From Myoxocephalus aenaeus (lineage: Eukaryota; Chordata; Actinopteri; Perciformes; Cottidae), in contig JBAMJR010000102.1 in NCBI GenBank assembly GCA_038501785.1, positions 1,188,501 through 1,252,500 of the forward strand: a stretch of 64,000 nucleotides of DNA. Reading direction: 5' to 3'. Within the stretch, counting starts at the first letter, position 1; every line of letters begins with the position of its first letter. Both the position numbers and the translations under genes were made by a program. This document shows positions 12,300-23,778 of the stretch, piece after piece. The notes below the pieces were generated by a model. The model worked only from the letters and a program-made list of their open reading frames with translations, made no database searches and was not told the origin of the DNA.

Positions 12300-15130
12300 G
12301 GCTTAGTCATTTCATTTCCTCTGAACCTCTGTGTGCGTTCAGAGGCTCCAGGCTTTTAAAAGAAGGCAATCGGCGCACATTTCTGATAGCCGAGACAGGT
12401 TCAGCGTTTCTTTTTAATAAAATGGAATGATGCGATTACACAAGATCTCTCTCTGTTGTACATCAAAACTATGTTGAATAAACAGGAGAGTGCCAAGACG
12501 TTGCTCTCATCTAAAGTGCAGCGCTATGGATGTACTTGCACATCCAAACAGCTCATAAAGTGTTTGGGGTCAGACAGGTGCAAAAGTTAAAATGAGGACA
12601 TCTCTGTACAAACTTAAGAAGCAGTCTGGGATGAATTGAACAAAGGCAGTTTATGGTTCTCACAGATGACTGGAAAGAGGCAAAGTAAAGTTCATTTCCA
12701 ACCATACTTTTTCTAATACGGATTACCTTAAACTATAGTTGTTCTAAATCGGTCCCAAATGGTCCTCAGCTGACAAAACTATGTTTGACCCTTTTAGCAT
12801 GGCATACCTATTAAGTTATTTGGTTAGTTTATTTTCTTTGACTATCAACTTGGAGGTTTGTGGACCACATAAGCATCAGTATGTGCGACGCATTTTTCTC
12901 TCTTAGGCATCGTTAGGAATTATGACAGTGGACTCGTTTGACTTTGTTAAAAACTAGATTTCTAGAAGGAGGTATGAGGTTGTCAGCACTAACAGACTAA
13001 AATGGTTGCCTGTTAGTTACAAACTACTGCTATAATAACCTGCCCAAACACGCTCAAACAGGCCCGCAGATTAAACCGACGCGTTGATGTATATAAGTAA
13101 GATGAGGAGCTGCTGAGGTGAGGTCACAACTTGAAATAGTATTTGTTTATCACTGCCATTGTTAACCAACAAACTCTCTTGAGTCTTGTCTGAAATATTT
13201 AAGAGCAAAATGTGTCTGAGGAGAGCAGTAGAGAAAAGAAATGAAGGCTGCTCTTGACTGAAGGCGTCGGAGCAGATAGACCAACAGAGGCTTCTTAGCT
13301 CGGCTCTGAAGCCCCTCGAGATCTCCTGTTTTCAAAGAATCCTGCGGTCTCGTTCCCCGTCTCGCGCTCGTCGTCGACCCCCGTAGAGCGACAGGGTGCC
13401 CACATCCTGTCCCTTTAAGACCCCCACCAGACCGCTCTACACCGACCTGTCACTCACACACTAAACCATCCACAGACGAGGCTCGGATGATGTCAGCGCT
13501 CACCGGGTTTCATCAAGGACATTCTGAGTTCTGGGGATAATCAGACATTTCTGACACAAAATACAATAGAAATGCCAACCAATGGGACATTTATTTTAAT
13601 GTGGGGTAAAAAAAACAACACAACAATTGCTTTTTAAATCAGATATTAAGTGCAAGAAAATCTCCAGTCCCTCTTTAACACGTTCTAATGCAGTGTGAAG
13701 GTATTGTTGCTCATAAATAGTCAATTTCACCTGCGAGTGAAGGAATCCGGGTTGATGTTCAGACTTCAGTGTCTCGTATCCACCTCAGTGTTTGGAATAT
13801 CCACACACAACTATTCATCGTGACATTAAGCACTGTAACGACTCTTGGTAATTGTTTGTTGTTGCCAAACTAATGAATTAAGTTTGACTGTTTTATATCA
13901 TTATATACAACGTGTTTTTTGGGTATTTGATTGATATTTTGCAACAATTTGAAGACATCACTCTTGGACAATGTCCACTTTTTCACTATTTCCTGACATT
14001 TGACAGACGAAAGGTTAATCAATTATTAGACAAATTATTATGTGATTAAATTGATGGGATTTGACTTTTCCAATGGCAGGTATTGTTAAAAGGGAACTCC
14101 GTCGTCTTCTTTTCATGTGTCTGTGACTGCCGGATGAAATTTAACTTTGGTTTGTTGCCCTGCATTTTCACTAAGAATGAAGACAGTTATCCACTTTTTA
14201 CAGCTGGAGTGTTCATTTGATTTGTGCAGAAAAGGATCTTCTATGTCATTCGGGAAATAAACGTCTTCATTTGATATGTTTAAGCATTGATATCACGTGA
14301 AAGAAATTAGTCGGGCACAACTGGAGAAATTCAGAGGGCGGGTTCTTCAAGTTGAACTGAAGAAACTTGTTCCATCTGTTAACTAATGAGAATAAATGAT
14401 TTCACTGTCCAACAATTTAGCGACATGTTTTCTGGTTGAATCTAAAACAAATACCTCTTCACACAAGATATGTGAGAATATTCAGGATGCATATGATTTC
14501 ACATATGGATTTCACAGGGTTTTGTTATGGTGCTTTCTTAATGTGCCTCTTTGTGCACTTTACGCCCATAAGTGAGTTATAAGAGGGAAGAGAAAAAGCT
14601 GTAAAAGAATATTTAATAATAATAATCAACAGAATTGTGGTTCAGGTTTTGTATCACGGATCCTTTGCTTCCAGCACCTGTACGTTGCTCTGCAGGGAGG
14701 CATGAAGCATGAGGCCTGGAGCTGCAGAGCTCGAGGTCACGCACCTGGGCAGAGACCACAGCGCTGCAACTGCTGCTCTGTGAATATACAACATTTATAT
14801 GGCTTGATATGTCGTTTCATGTCATCTGTTTGTCATGATCCCTGCATGTATGTCAAAAGTAATGAACGCACTAGTATTTGTTGGGTATGCACTTTTTAAG
14901 TGAACAGTCAAGTATTCTTTACGGTACCATTTCACCATTTCTCTCATGTGTTTAGCAAATTTCAAATTGTTTCAGTTCTTTTTTCAGCTGTATGTGCGTG
15001 TGTATGGATCCCTCTGATAGGCCCTGTGTGTGAGTGTGTGTGTGTGTGTGTGTGTGTCACATGGGGTGTTACCTTGACGACTCAGGGCCCTGTCAGCTCA
15101 GTTCCTCCCATCATCTCTCACAGATAGATA
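12300..15130. other. Intergenic region between zmat1 and cd8b
   Basis: No gene is recognised. The only distinctive part is a CpG-containing, GC-richer stretch at about 13250-13510, which on the minus strand has a 95-codon frame without stops (13446 down to 13162) but no ATG or recognisable domain. A short (GT)n tract lies at 15025-15057, just upstream of cd8b. Confidence 0.4.
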
Positions 15131-15136
15131 TCAGGA

Positions 15137-15142
15137 TATAAA
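15137..15142 (+). promoter_or_regulatory. cd8b: cd8b TATA box
   Basis: TATAAA lies 56 bases before the cd8b ATG, which allows a short 5' UTR starting near 15167. There is no other ATG between it and the start codon. Confidence 0.6.
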
Positions 15143-15197
15143 GTACCAGCATCCGTCCGCTACCTCCTGCTGTATCAGACGCGTATCGACGGTCACA

Positions 15198-18159
15198 ATG
15201 ATCCTGCTGCCGTGGACACTGCTGACGCTCTCGCTGTGGACGTCAGGTAAGACCACGACGTGTCTCTGTTGTCTCGCCGTGACTCTGACGGGGGCCAGGA
15301 ATGTGTTGCTGTCTGTATACTTAAAGCTTTTCTGAAGCTCAACTTAAACTAACTAGCTAACTTGAAAACAGTCATAACCATCGTAGGTGCTCCGATGTGA
15401 AACTTGTTTTTAAAGTTCCAACAGATGACTTTGAAGGTTTGAAGTGCAATGTAGCCTTTGGTTCATTTGTCATGGCCAGACTACCACGGGAGTTACTTTA
15501 ATTTAATATCTCAGAATTGTACAACTGTGCAGGTATAAGTCATTGATACTGTTATGTATGTATTTACATGAATGTAATGTGTACAATCTGGATTCAAACT
15601 ACAATGATGATCAGTTATGAGTGTGACACATGTATTTGTATATTATAGCTCTACCAAGGCATTGAAATTAATTGTATTTTTACCGGTACTGTATAGCGCA
15701 ACTCATTGGATAAAGATTCAATCAATTCTGTGTAATCTTAAATATTCATACGTTTGGGCAAGATGATCATCCAGATGACTTGAGCACCAGTGAGCCTTAA
15801 CCTTTCGCGCACTGGAAGCCTCTGAATTTCTACTCATGTTTTGGTATTTCATAACTTGTGATTGCAACAGGTATATATGCCCACACACCTTACTCAAAAA
15901 AGGAAATGGCTCTTCCAGCGAAGGCATCCCTTAAACATTGCATAAATGCCAAATTGCTGGCATTTGAAAGATGTGCAACAGGTTTCTTCATATTTGGGGT
16001 TCCTTTCCATTCTTGCAACACTTTTGCTTATAGTTGGAGTGTTTCTATACCATATTACCAAGTATGTGTTTTTATTCATTCCAACTCATCTTTATTTTGT
16101 TCAATTGGAAAGACTGCACATGCACTGTTACTCAAGGCTTGAGACCTAAAGAAAGGTGACCCTTTTTGCGATGACACACAATTGTTGGGCGTTTGTGTGT
16201 TTGACCTTGACTTTGTTGTTGTGTGTTGTCGCCCCGGCTGTTAACGATATACGACCCTGTAGAGTGGTCCCATGTACCACAGCCGTGCGTCTCAAACAGC
16301 CTTTTATTTCTTCTCCTAGGTTCGAGCCAGACCCTGCAGCAAGAACCCGTCAAGGTTCTTTATCCCAAGATCCTCAGCACGGAGACGATTGAGTGCGAAT
16401 GCGTTAACATCTCCTGTGACTCTGTGCACTGGTTCCGCAGTAATCACAACCACAGCGAGATGAAGTACCTCGGCAAATGCAACAATGCTCAGCGTGCTGT
16501 GTACGAGCCTGATGTGGACCAAGCCCGCTTCAAGTTATGCAGGAGGACCAGTGCGTCCTTCACGCTGCGCATCATCAACGTGACAAAAGAGGACACGGGG
16601 ATTTATTCTTGTGTCCTCAAGGACAAGAAAAACACAGAGATGTGGAAGTCCGGGATTCTTCTTCGGCCGGGAGGTTTGTGTGCTTGAAATCTCAAGCGCT
16701 TCATTTACAGGAGTTAAAAGTCAAATATCCAGCGGCCGTGAGAGTTTGAGTCCATCTGTCTGAATGCAGGAGGAGGAGAGGATTTAAGGGGCTGAATGTG
16801 GATCTGTACCAAACCTGCAGCATTATGTCATCCAACATAATATGTATTCACATTTATTGTGTGATGGAAATTGTGACTTCAAATAACGATATGCCGCAAA
16901 GTACCATCAGAGGAACTCTCCACTGTCTACTATCCTTTAAAAAAAAGTTTAAAATGTGATGTTTATCCTTTTCTTTTTATTAGTTTTGGATCTTTCTATA
17001 GTTTGTCTTGCTTACCTGGACTTAATGGATGCTCCAAACAACCTCATTAGCTCTCAACAAAGTGACCGCTTTCGTTGAGGGAGAAATATTAATATAGCAT
17101 AATTTTAATGTTACTTTGGATTATGGTTGAGTACTTTTAAGTAATTTTACCTTTATTAAACATATGACAGTGTCGAGTCAAAATCAAACCCGTGACATTT
17201 GGGTTATTTGTCCTGTCAAGTCACGCGCAGACAAACAACATGCATGATGTACTTGTTGCTCAGGAATGTTGCTCAGGATCATTTTTATGACAAACAAAGA
17301 TGGTCGCAAATGACTGGGTTCTCCTTTAATCTTTCCCGGACAGATTCTTTACATTTTTGCTTCACTGCTGTTTGTCATCGCTTGTCTTTACGGTTATTTG
17401 TTCTTCACCTGACAGGGAGCCCGGTTACATCACAGCCAAAGCCAAAACCCAAACCACCAGTCAAGCCAGTGTGCCGCTGCCCAGCAGAGAATCCTTCACA
17501 GGGTACGGGTTTTGATCAAAGGATACAGAACACTGAATCGTATGATGCTGATATGTGTACGAGCACTTTTGTGAATACATTGTAACGGTATAAATCTCGT
17601 GCACTTTACCAGATCACAATGCTGTAAATACAATAGAGGAGGTTGTTTTTCATACAATTCAATTCAATTCAGTTTATTTTATACAGACAATGTAATGACA
17701 ACCATAGTAGTGAGAACCATCTGATGATTGGTTATCTCACCTGGCAAAGCAACGAGCTACAATACATTTAAACTAAATCATGGACTCCAGATGGTGCTCC
17801 AGATGGATGCGGCTCCCTGGTTCTGTGGCCCTTGGTTGGAGTTGTTTCGGCCCTGGCTTTGGCCCTCATCGGCACACTGTACTACTTTAGCCGTGAGTAG
17901 TCCTCCAGCTGGTCGGCACATTATGTTCACGAAGTATTTTATTACAACTCTGAAGTGTTTTCATGTGTTTGTACACATTCTTGCTTTTAGGGCTACCCAA
18001 AAAATGTCGGCACCTTTTCGTAAAGTAAGTAGATTTCCACAATCAGTAAAAAATATCTGTTGCTTTAATGCATAATCAAAAAATAAGAATTTCTGGATTC
18101 TTTACATTCCGTCTAGTTTCATTTCTTTCTTTTGTTTTTCACCATTAAGGAGGAGGTAG
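15198..18159 (+). CDS. cd8b: CD8 beta chain of the T-cell co-receptor
   Basis: Coding exons 15198-15246, 16320-16673, 17416-17502, 17791-17892, 17991-18024 and 18150-18159 join to 211 residues. Order: signal peptide (MILLPWTLLTLSLW), one V-type Ig domain, stalk, transmembrane helix, short tail. The Ig domain shows C42/C44/C49, W54, a TKEDTGIYSC strand-F motif (C114), and sequons at N46, N60 and N103. The stalk is PKPKPKPPVKPVCRCP, with cysteines suited to pairing with CD8 alpha. A hydrophobic segment (LVLWPLVGVVSALALALIG) precedes the tail RLPKKCRHLFVKRR. CD8 alpha-beta binds MHC class I beside the T-cell receptor. The last coding exon gives only 10 bases; the stop is 43 bases before the exon end at 18202, and a non-coding 3' exon begins at 18281. 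Beta is chosen over alpha because the neighbouring gene has the clear alpha-type tail. Confidence 0.88.
17655..17700. repeat. Fragment of a teleost dispersed repeat
   Basis: The AATTCAATTCAGTTTATTTT stretch in a cd8b intron matches the start of the longer element at 61259-61340. Both resemble the common fish repeat that runs CAATTC-TTTATTTTGTATAGCCC. Confidence 0.45.
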
Positions 18160-18280
18160 TTGACCCAATAGCTCTGCATCTACAGCTTATATCTGACTAA
18201 AGGTATGTACCTTTTATTTATTTTTACATCAAATATTTTACTGTATGTGTGATATTTATCGCCTCACAAAATGTTTTCAG

Positions 18281-18385
18281 GTTTAAGTAACATCCTGTGG
18301 AGCATGAAGGAGAAGAGCCCTGAAGATCATAGATCCTGTCTGCTAACAACATGTCCTGATCATTAAAGTCTACCAGTCAGAGAAG
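18281..18385 (+). other. cd8b: cd8b non-coding last exon with poly(A) signal
   Basis: The exon holding the stop ends at 18202 (AAAG|GTATGT). An acceptor TTTTCAG ends at 18280, and ATTAAA lies at 18362-18367. Because the stop is fewer than 50 bases before the last junction, normal mRNA surveillance should tolerate this intron in the 3' UTR. Confidence 0.55.
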
Positions 18386-20329
18386 ACTTTGACGGTTTCA
18401 AGAGCTGCAACCATGTGTAACATATTGTAATATAGACAGCTCCAGTGCTCCACCATGTTCAATTCTAAACTCTGTGCTATAACTTATAGATCTATTAAAT
18501 GTTAGTTTTTTTGTCAATATGCAGATGACATCATCATTTATCCAAGTGATTTTTCAATTAAGTCGGTTTGTGATCTATAACATTGATTTTTAAATTAGTT
18601 TTATTTCAGGACAAAAAATTGCTGTACAAAAGACACATAGACCACTTTTTTTTGTCTTTTTTTGTCTTAAAATAGCACTGTCAAGTTAATTATTCAGTAT
18701 GGATCATTCTGTTAGATGTCCAATTAATTACATTGTTGACTCTCTTTTTCTATGGGTCATAAAAGTGACCCATACCGTTGTATTATCTGTTATTAAACGC
18801 ATCTATATACACATGTTATAGATGCCATTGGTATGGAGGCATGTACATACAGATAAGTGCCATAAAGCAGAGTTACCAACACATTGATGAAGCGCTGACT
18901 TTAGCAGGATCGACACAGGTGTAACTTTGAGGATGTGTGAGACTCCAATGACAGTTATGACTCGTGCACATAACTAAGAACTCTGATGTTTCTAAATGTT
19001 TGTCATGGCGTATCGTTTACACAATGTCGGTGCATGTGAATGGAAAAGAAGAGAAAGAGGTTTGGAAGTGGGTGTTATACATCCATTGTCAATATTCTGT
19101 TTGGCGGATGTTGAGTAGGTGAGTGACAGGGTTTGTTTTCTTCCTTTTCCTTTGATGTGTAAACTTGCATCACATTCAGTTTCTGTTGGAACGGCTTCCA
19201 GTATGTGCCCACGAGCTCGATTGTGATCATATTAAATTAAAGGCTACAAACTTGTTTTGTATTGCATCTCTTGCTGTCGCGCTCTTTCACGCACACGCGT
19301 GCACACAAGCAACACACGCGTGCACACAAGCAACACACACGTGCACACCTGTGCGATTGAGGGGTGTGAAGACATGACTGAGCTGGTGGTTGTTCTGGTC
19401 TGTTCCTGTGAGCCGGAGAGAGAGGAGACAGAGCCGTGTTCACTGAGATGCTATCGCTTCGCTCAGCTTTGAGCTCTTCATCTCGTCTCTGAAACAAAAA
19501 GACCACAAAAAGACCACAGACCGAACCACGAGCACTGAGACGCAGAGAAAGACAGAGAGAGCGTTACACTTTGGAAATGAGTACAGAAAAGAAAAGCTAC
19601 AAGACACTTCTTGTAGCAGTGTGTTTAATCGGATATAATTCAATATCATACAATTATATTACCATTGCATTTAAATACTGAATACATGTATTCATTTTGG
19701 ATCAAATATGCTCTAAATTAACCAAATCAAACAAATTATCCATCAACACTGTTCATGTAAAGCTGCTGCCTGCATTGTGTACGACATATATAATCAAAGT
19801 AAAGTAGACCAAGATTACATTCAGTTTCCAGCTGCACTCATTGGGTGGACAACATGATTTTAACACAATACAGTTCACCAGCACCATGAAGAGAGCCTCA
19901 ATAATACAATATATGTAATGATAATAATACTGACAAAGTGGAATCAATCTCTCTCATATGTTATTATAATTCTGTGTCAACATTGAGGAAAAGATTTATT
20001 CACATTCATCAGTTACAGGAAACAATATTGAATACAAATAGATTTGTAAGATGTCCGATACAGAGGATCAATTTCTGCTGTTGTACAAATGCAGGTGTGT
20101 ATATTTAAAAAACAAGACACGGTAAAACAAATTATAATATATTTGGTAAACCATTTGTGTGTTTTGTATCCTGCACATTCTTCTGCTAAATAAATACCAA
20201 ACTCTGACGTGTAATTTATTTTACCAGTACTACTACAGTAAGTAATTCATTTTAGTCAAATTAAATGATTACACATATACACTTTTATATTAGTCTTTAT
20301 ATGTATATTATTGTTTTACTTAATGCTCT

Positions 20330-20435
20330 TTACTTTTTACTTTCTCTATTTATCAGTATTTCATTCTGTCCTTGTACTTTACTGCAACAATTTCCCATTA
20401 ATAAATGGGATTAATAAAGGATTATATTGTCTCTT
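20330..20435 (+). repeat. Retroelement 3'-tail-like fragment
   Basis: The pattern TACTGCAACAATTTCCC followed by GGGATTAATAAAGGATTAT resembles the 3' tails of fish non-LTR/SINE families, which read roughly 'AATTTCCC..GGGA.AATAAAG'. A second copy of the pattern lies at 46500-46580. The family assignment is from memory. Confidence 0.4.
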
Positions 20436-21426
20436 AAAAGTATGAAATGTATTAGATACACCCTACGCTAATAAATTGTATATGAAAGCATAACGGTTCT
20501 TCCAAAAGTATCTTGCAATTTGAACCTCTGTCTCCATTTCAACTGAACACAGCCGGTTCATCTCAGAGGAGAAGACGCACAAGCGACAGGGGAGACAACA
20601 TGTGGCCGATGGTAAACAGAAGAACAATTGCATGTTTCTAAATTTTACATTTATTTTCTGTAATATATTTAAATTGTGAATTCATCACGTGAAACACCAT
20701 TTCACGTAATACATTCACATTTATGGATAATGCAGGATTTAAAATTGAAAAATGTCTCTACTGCTTTTCTACAAGACATATGTTCATGATTATAAACAAT
20801 ATATGTATTAAAGAACTTAATATACACCGTGCTGTATATCCGTTCTGTAAAACACATCACATTGAAATGGTGCAACAAGAATATACACTTGCAAATGAAG
20901 TAAAATAATGAATTGAAATGTGTAAATGTCAAGCTTCAATGTTGAATGAATCATAAATACTACGACGCGAGAGAATGTGTGGTGAAATCCTGCAGACAAC
21001 ATATTGTGTAATGTGTTATATAGCTCATGTTTTACAGTATCAACCGTCATATATTTCGACAGTAAAGTTGTCACACATTGTTATGTAACAATCAAGAAGG
21101 TCAATTTAAATAAATAAAAAAAGTCAAAACCCACACACATACTATCCTAACAGGAAGTCTTAGTAACAGAAGAAATAATGGATACACCTCTATTTACAGG
21201 CAATCAGTTTCTCCATTTGTACTTACTCCCTTGCTCTCGGTTTCCTTTTCTCAACTTCATATCCCATAATGCTCGGAGAGGTGAGCCAAAGTGACAACTG
21301 GTGAACAGTCTTATTGATGTTGATTTACTGGTTTTAGGGGTGCTGCTATATTTTCACTGTATTTAAATGTCAAGCTATGCGATGTTTCTATACAGGGCAC
21401 TCTCTTTCTCACTGGCTTCCCCTGGT

Positions 21427-21429
<3 letters not shown>

Positions 21430-21485
<56 letters not shown>
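21430..21485. repeat. (CA)n microsatellite
   Basis: A pure CA dinucleotide run of about 28 units in the cd8b-cd8a interval. The Val-Cys 'proteins' in its frames are artefacts. Confidence 0.95.
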
Positions 21486-21487
<2 letters not shown>

Positions 21488-22322
21488 AAGTTTCAGATTG
21501 GAGACCCCCTGTATGACTAAGATAGGGAAGCCCATGCAGGTGTGAGTGTGAGTGACTCAAACCTGAAACAGAGGTCTGGAAAGGTGAAGTGGGCCAACTG
21601 GGAGCGTTTTGACTGGGTCGCCCCTCCAACACTGAGCATCAACAGAATCCCCTGCTGACTGATAACGACGCAAAAACCTCAACCTGGTTTCCATCATGGT
21701 TTCATTTGAAACAATGTCAAAGTAATTTATGAAAAACAAAAACAGAAATGGACTAAATTTTTTTTTAAATTTGGGATGAGGATAAGAATATGCTCTACAT
21801 CTCCCCCTCTCTGTTTGTTTCTCTCTTTCTCTCTCCGCCCACCCATGGAACAGATGAATTGGCTCACAAAAGAGCAAAATGTCAGCACCCATTGCCCATT
21901 ACTGAATCGGTGCATTTACTTTCCATCACTGAACAGGAAGTAGGATGGGCCTTGGGTTTCGCCATCGCCGCTGTAGCTCTCAGCTCTCAGTTCATCTGAA
22001 AGGAGTTTCACTTCCTTGTTTGACAAGCTTTCACATGAAGTGACAGATGATAAGGAGCTTAATTGATTGCTGCTCGTGTAGAAGCTATGCCGTTTGGTGT
22101 TAATGGAAAATGCTCTTTTACAACCTGGTGCTATTTGCATCCCTTTTGGTTGTGCTGGGATTTTACCAGTTCATCACAGCTTTACACATTCTGAAGTAAT
22201 CAGACTCTTAAAGTATTGCCCATATCACCAAATGTCATGTCTGATTTTTAAAATGAGTCATAGTATAATATGGCAACCTCTAGTTCTGTCGACTGGAGCC
22301 AATGTGGAAGTGTCTTAAAACT

Positions 22323-22963
22323 TGAATTATCTTGACTGGCCACCAGGGGGCAGCGACTCTGGTTGTATAGAAGTCTATGCTTCATGTGTTAAAGCTGCAT
22401 TCTCTCTACTAACCATCAGGGGGTGACTCCTCTGGTTGAATAGAAGTCTATGCTTCATGTGTTAAAGCTGCATTCTCTCTCCTGACCACCAGGGGGCGAC
22501 TCCTCTGGTTGTATAGAAGTCTATGCTTCATGTGTTAAAGCTGCATTCTCTCTCCTGACCACCAGGGGGCGACTCCTCTGGTTGTATAGAAGTCTATGCT
22601 TCATGTGTTAAAGCTGCATTCTCTCTCCTGACCACCAGGGGGCGACTCCTCTGGTTGTATAGAAGTCTATGCTTCATGTGTTAAAGCTGCATTCTCTCTC
22701 CTGACCACCAGTGGGTGACTCCTCTGGTTGTATAGAAGTCTATGCTTCATGTGTTAAAGCTGCATTCTCTCTCCTGACCACCAGGGGGCGACTCCTCTGG
22801 TTGTATAGAAGTATATGCTTCATGTGTTAAAGCTGCATTCTCTCTCCTGACCACCAGTGGGTGACTCCTCTGGTTGTATAGAAGTCTATGCTTCATGTGT
22901 TAAAGCTGCATTCTCTCTCCTGACCACCAGGGGGCGACTCCTCTGGTTGTATAGAAGTCTATA
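22323..22963 (+). repeat. Nine-copy 73-bp minisatellite with CTCF-like cores
   Basis: The core CCACCAGGGGGC or a variant begins at 22340, 22413, 22486, 22559, 22632, 22705, 22778, 22851 and 22924, a period of exactly 73 bp. Each unit continues with CTCCTCTGGTTGTATAGAAG and CTTCATGTGTTAAAGCTGCA. The first core reads CCACCAGGGGGCAGC, which fits the CTCF consensus CCASYAGRKGGCRS. Most others read ...GGCGAC. Two (22705 and 22851) are weakened to CCACCAGTGGGTGAC and one (22413) to CCATCAGGGGGTGAC. Flanks to about 23335 look like parts of a dispersed fish element, so the array probably grew inside it. Confidence 0.95.
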
Positions 22964-23340
22964 TAAATGACTCTACTTATCTCTTGATTTATTCCCTCAG
23001 TAAACATTGTAAACATGAGTTTATGTCTCAATCTCTAGTTTCAAGTCTTCTTCAATACAGCATGATGTTCATTTAGTAAATTATGTCCATTTAGAGTAAA
23101 ATAAACCATAAAGCAGGGGATGCTTACTGTGCTGCCGCTATCAGAGATTGCATACTGTCTCTACATCTCTCCTCCACTTTCCAAATATGCTAATTTACGA
23201 TCATCAGTTGCAAAAAAGCAAAGATGGCGGCGGACATATTCCAAGATGGTGACGGCAAAATCGCAGAACTCAAGGCTTCAAAACGACAATGGATGACTTC
23301 ACTTCTTATATACAGTCTGTGTATATTATGTCGAAAAAGG
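22964..23340. repeat. Dispersed teleost repeat adjoining the 73-bp array
   Basis: The stretch after the array (AAATGACTCTACTTATCTC) and 23220-23335 (AAGATGGCGGCGGAC, CAAGGCTTCAAAACG, ACTTCTTATATACAGTCTG) resemble pieces of an element I recall as very common in percomorph intergenic DNA. No terminal inverted repeats or target duplications were identified, so the class is uncertain. Confidence 0.5.
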
Positions 23341-23778
23341 CATAGCATGGCACAGTACATTTTAAAAAGTCATAAAAAGATCTTGGCAAAAAAAGACTTG
23401 GTATAGTATTTTGAAAAAGTAATATCAAACGTTTTCGTACAAAGGTTATAGAATAGAATGTCGGCTAAAAAGGCTTAAAAGTCACAGTAGAGTATATTGG
23501 AAAAAAAGTCATGAAAAAGTGATGGTATGGTAAACTACACACTGCCGTGTTCTCGCTGCTCGAGAAGTGCAGATCGGTGGGCTCCACTTCAAACATCTGG
23601 CAGACCACCACCGTGCTTGCAGGAGATCTCTGCAGCGCTGCAATGATCCCATTTGACACAGCAGAGAGGAAGGTAACAGCTGGAGCGGGGTTGATATCTC
23701 ACTGAATTATCTCCTAGCAGGCTCTAACAAACACCACAAAGACATGTTTGCCAGCTGTGGACGTCTGCAACTATAAAG

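Larger units (their letters stand above)
18390..22320. other. Intergenic region between cd8b and the 73-bp array
   Basis: AT-rich sequence without a supported gene. It holds a 21-bp tandem repeat with three copies (about 19290-19350, ACGCGTGCACACAAGCA core), a retroelement-type tail at about 20330-20430 and a (CA)n tract at 21430-21485. The short open frames here look like chance. Confidence 0.45.

Noticed and set aside
14702..14899. Short + strand frame upstream of cd8b
   Set aside because: No relation to the CD8 protein and separated from its TATA box and start.
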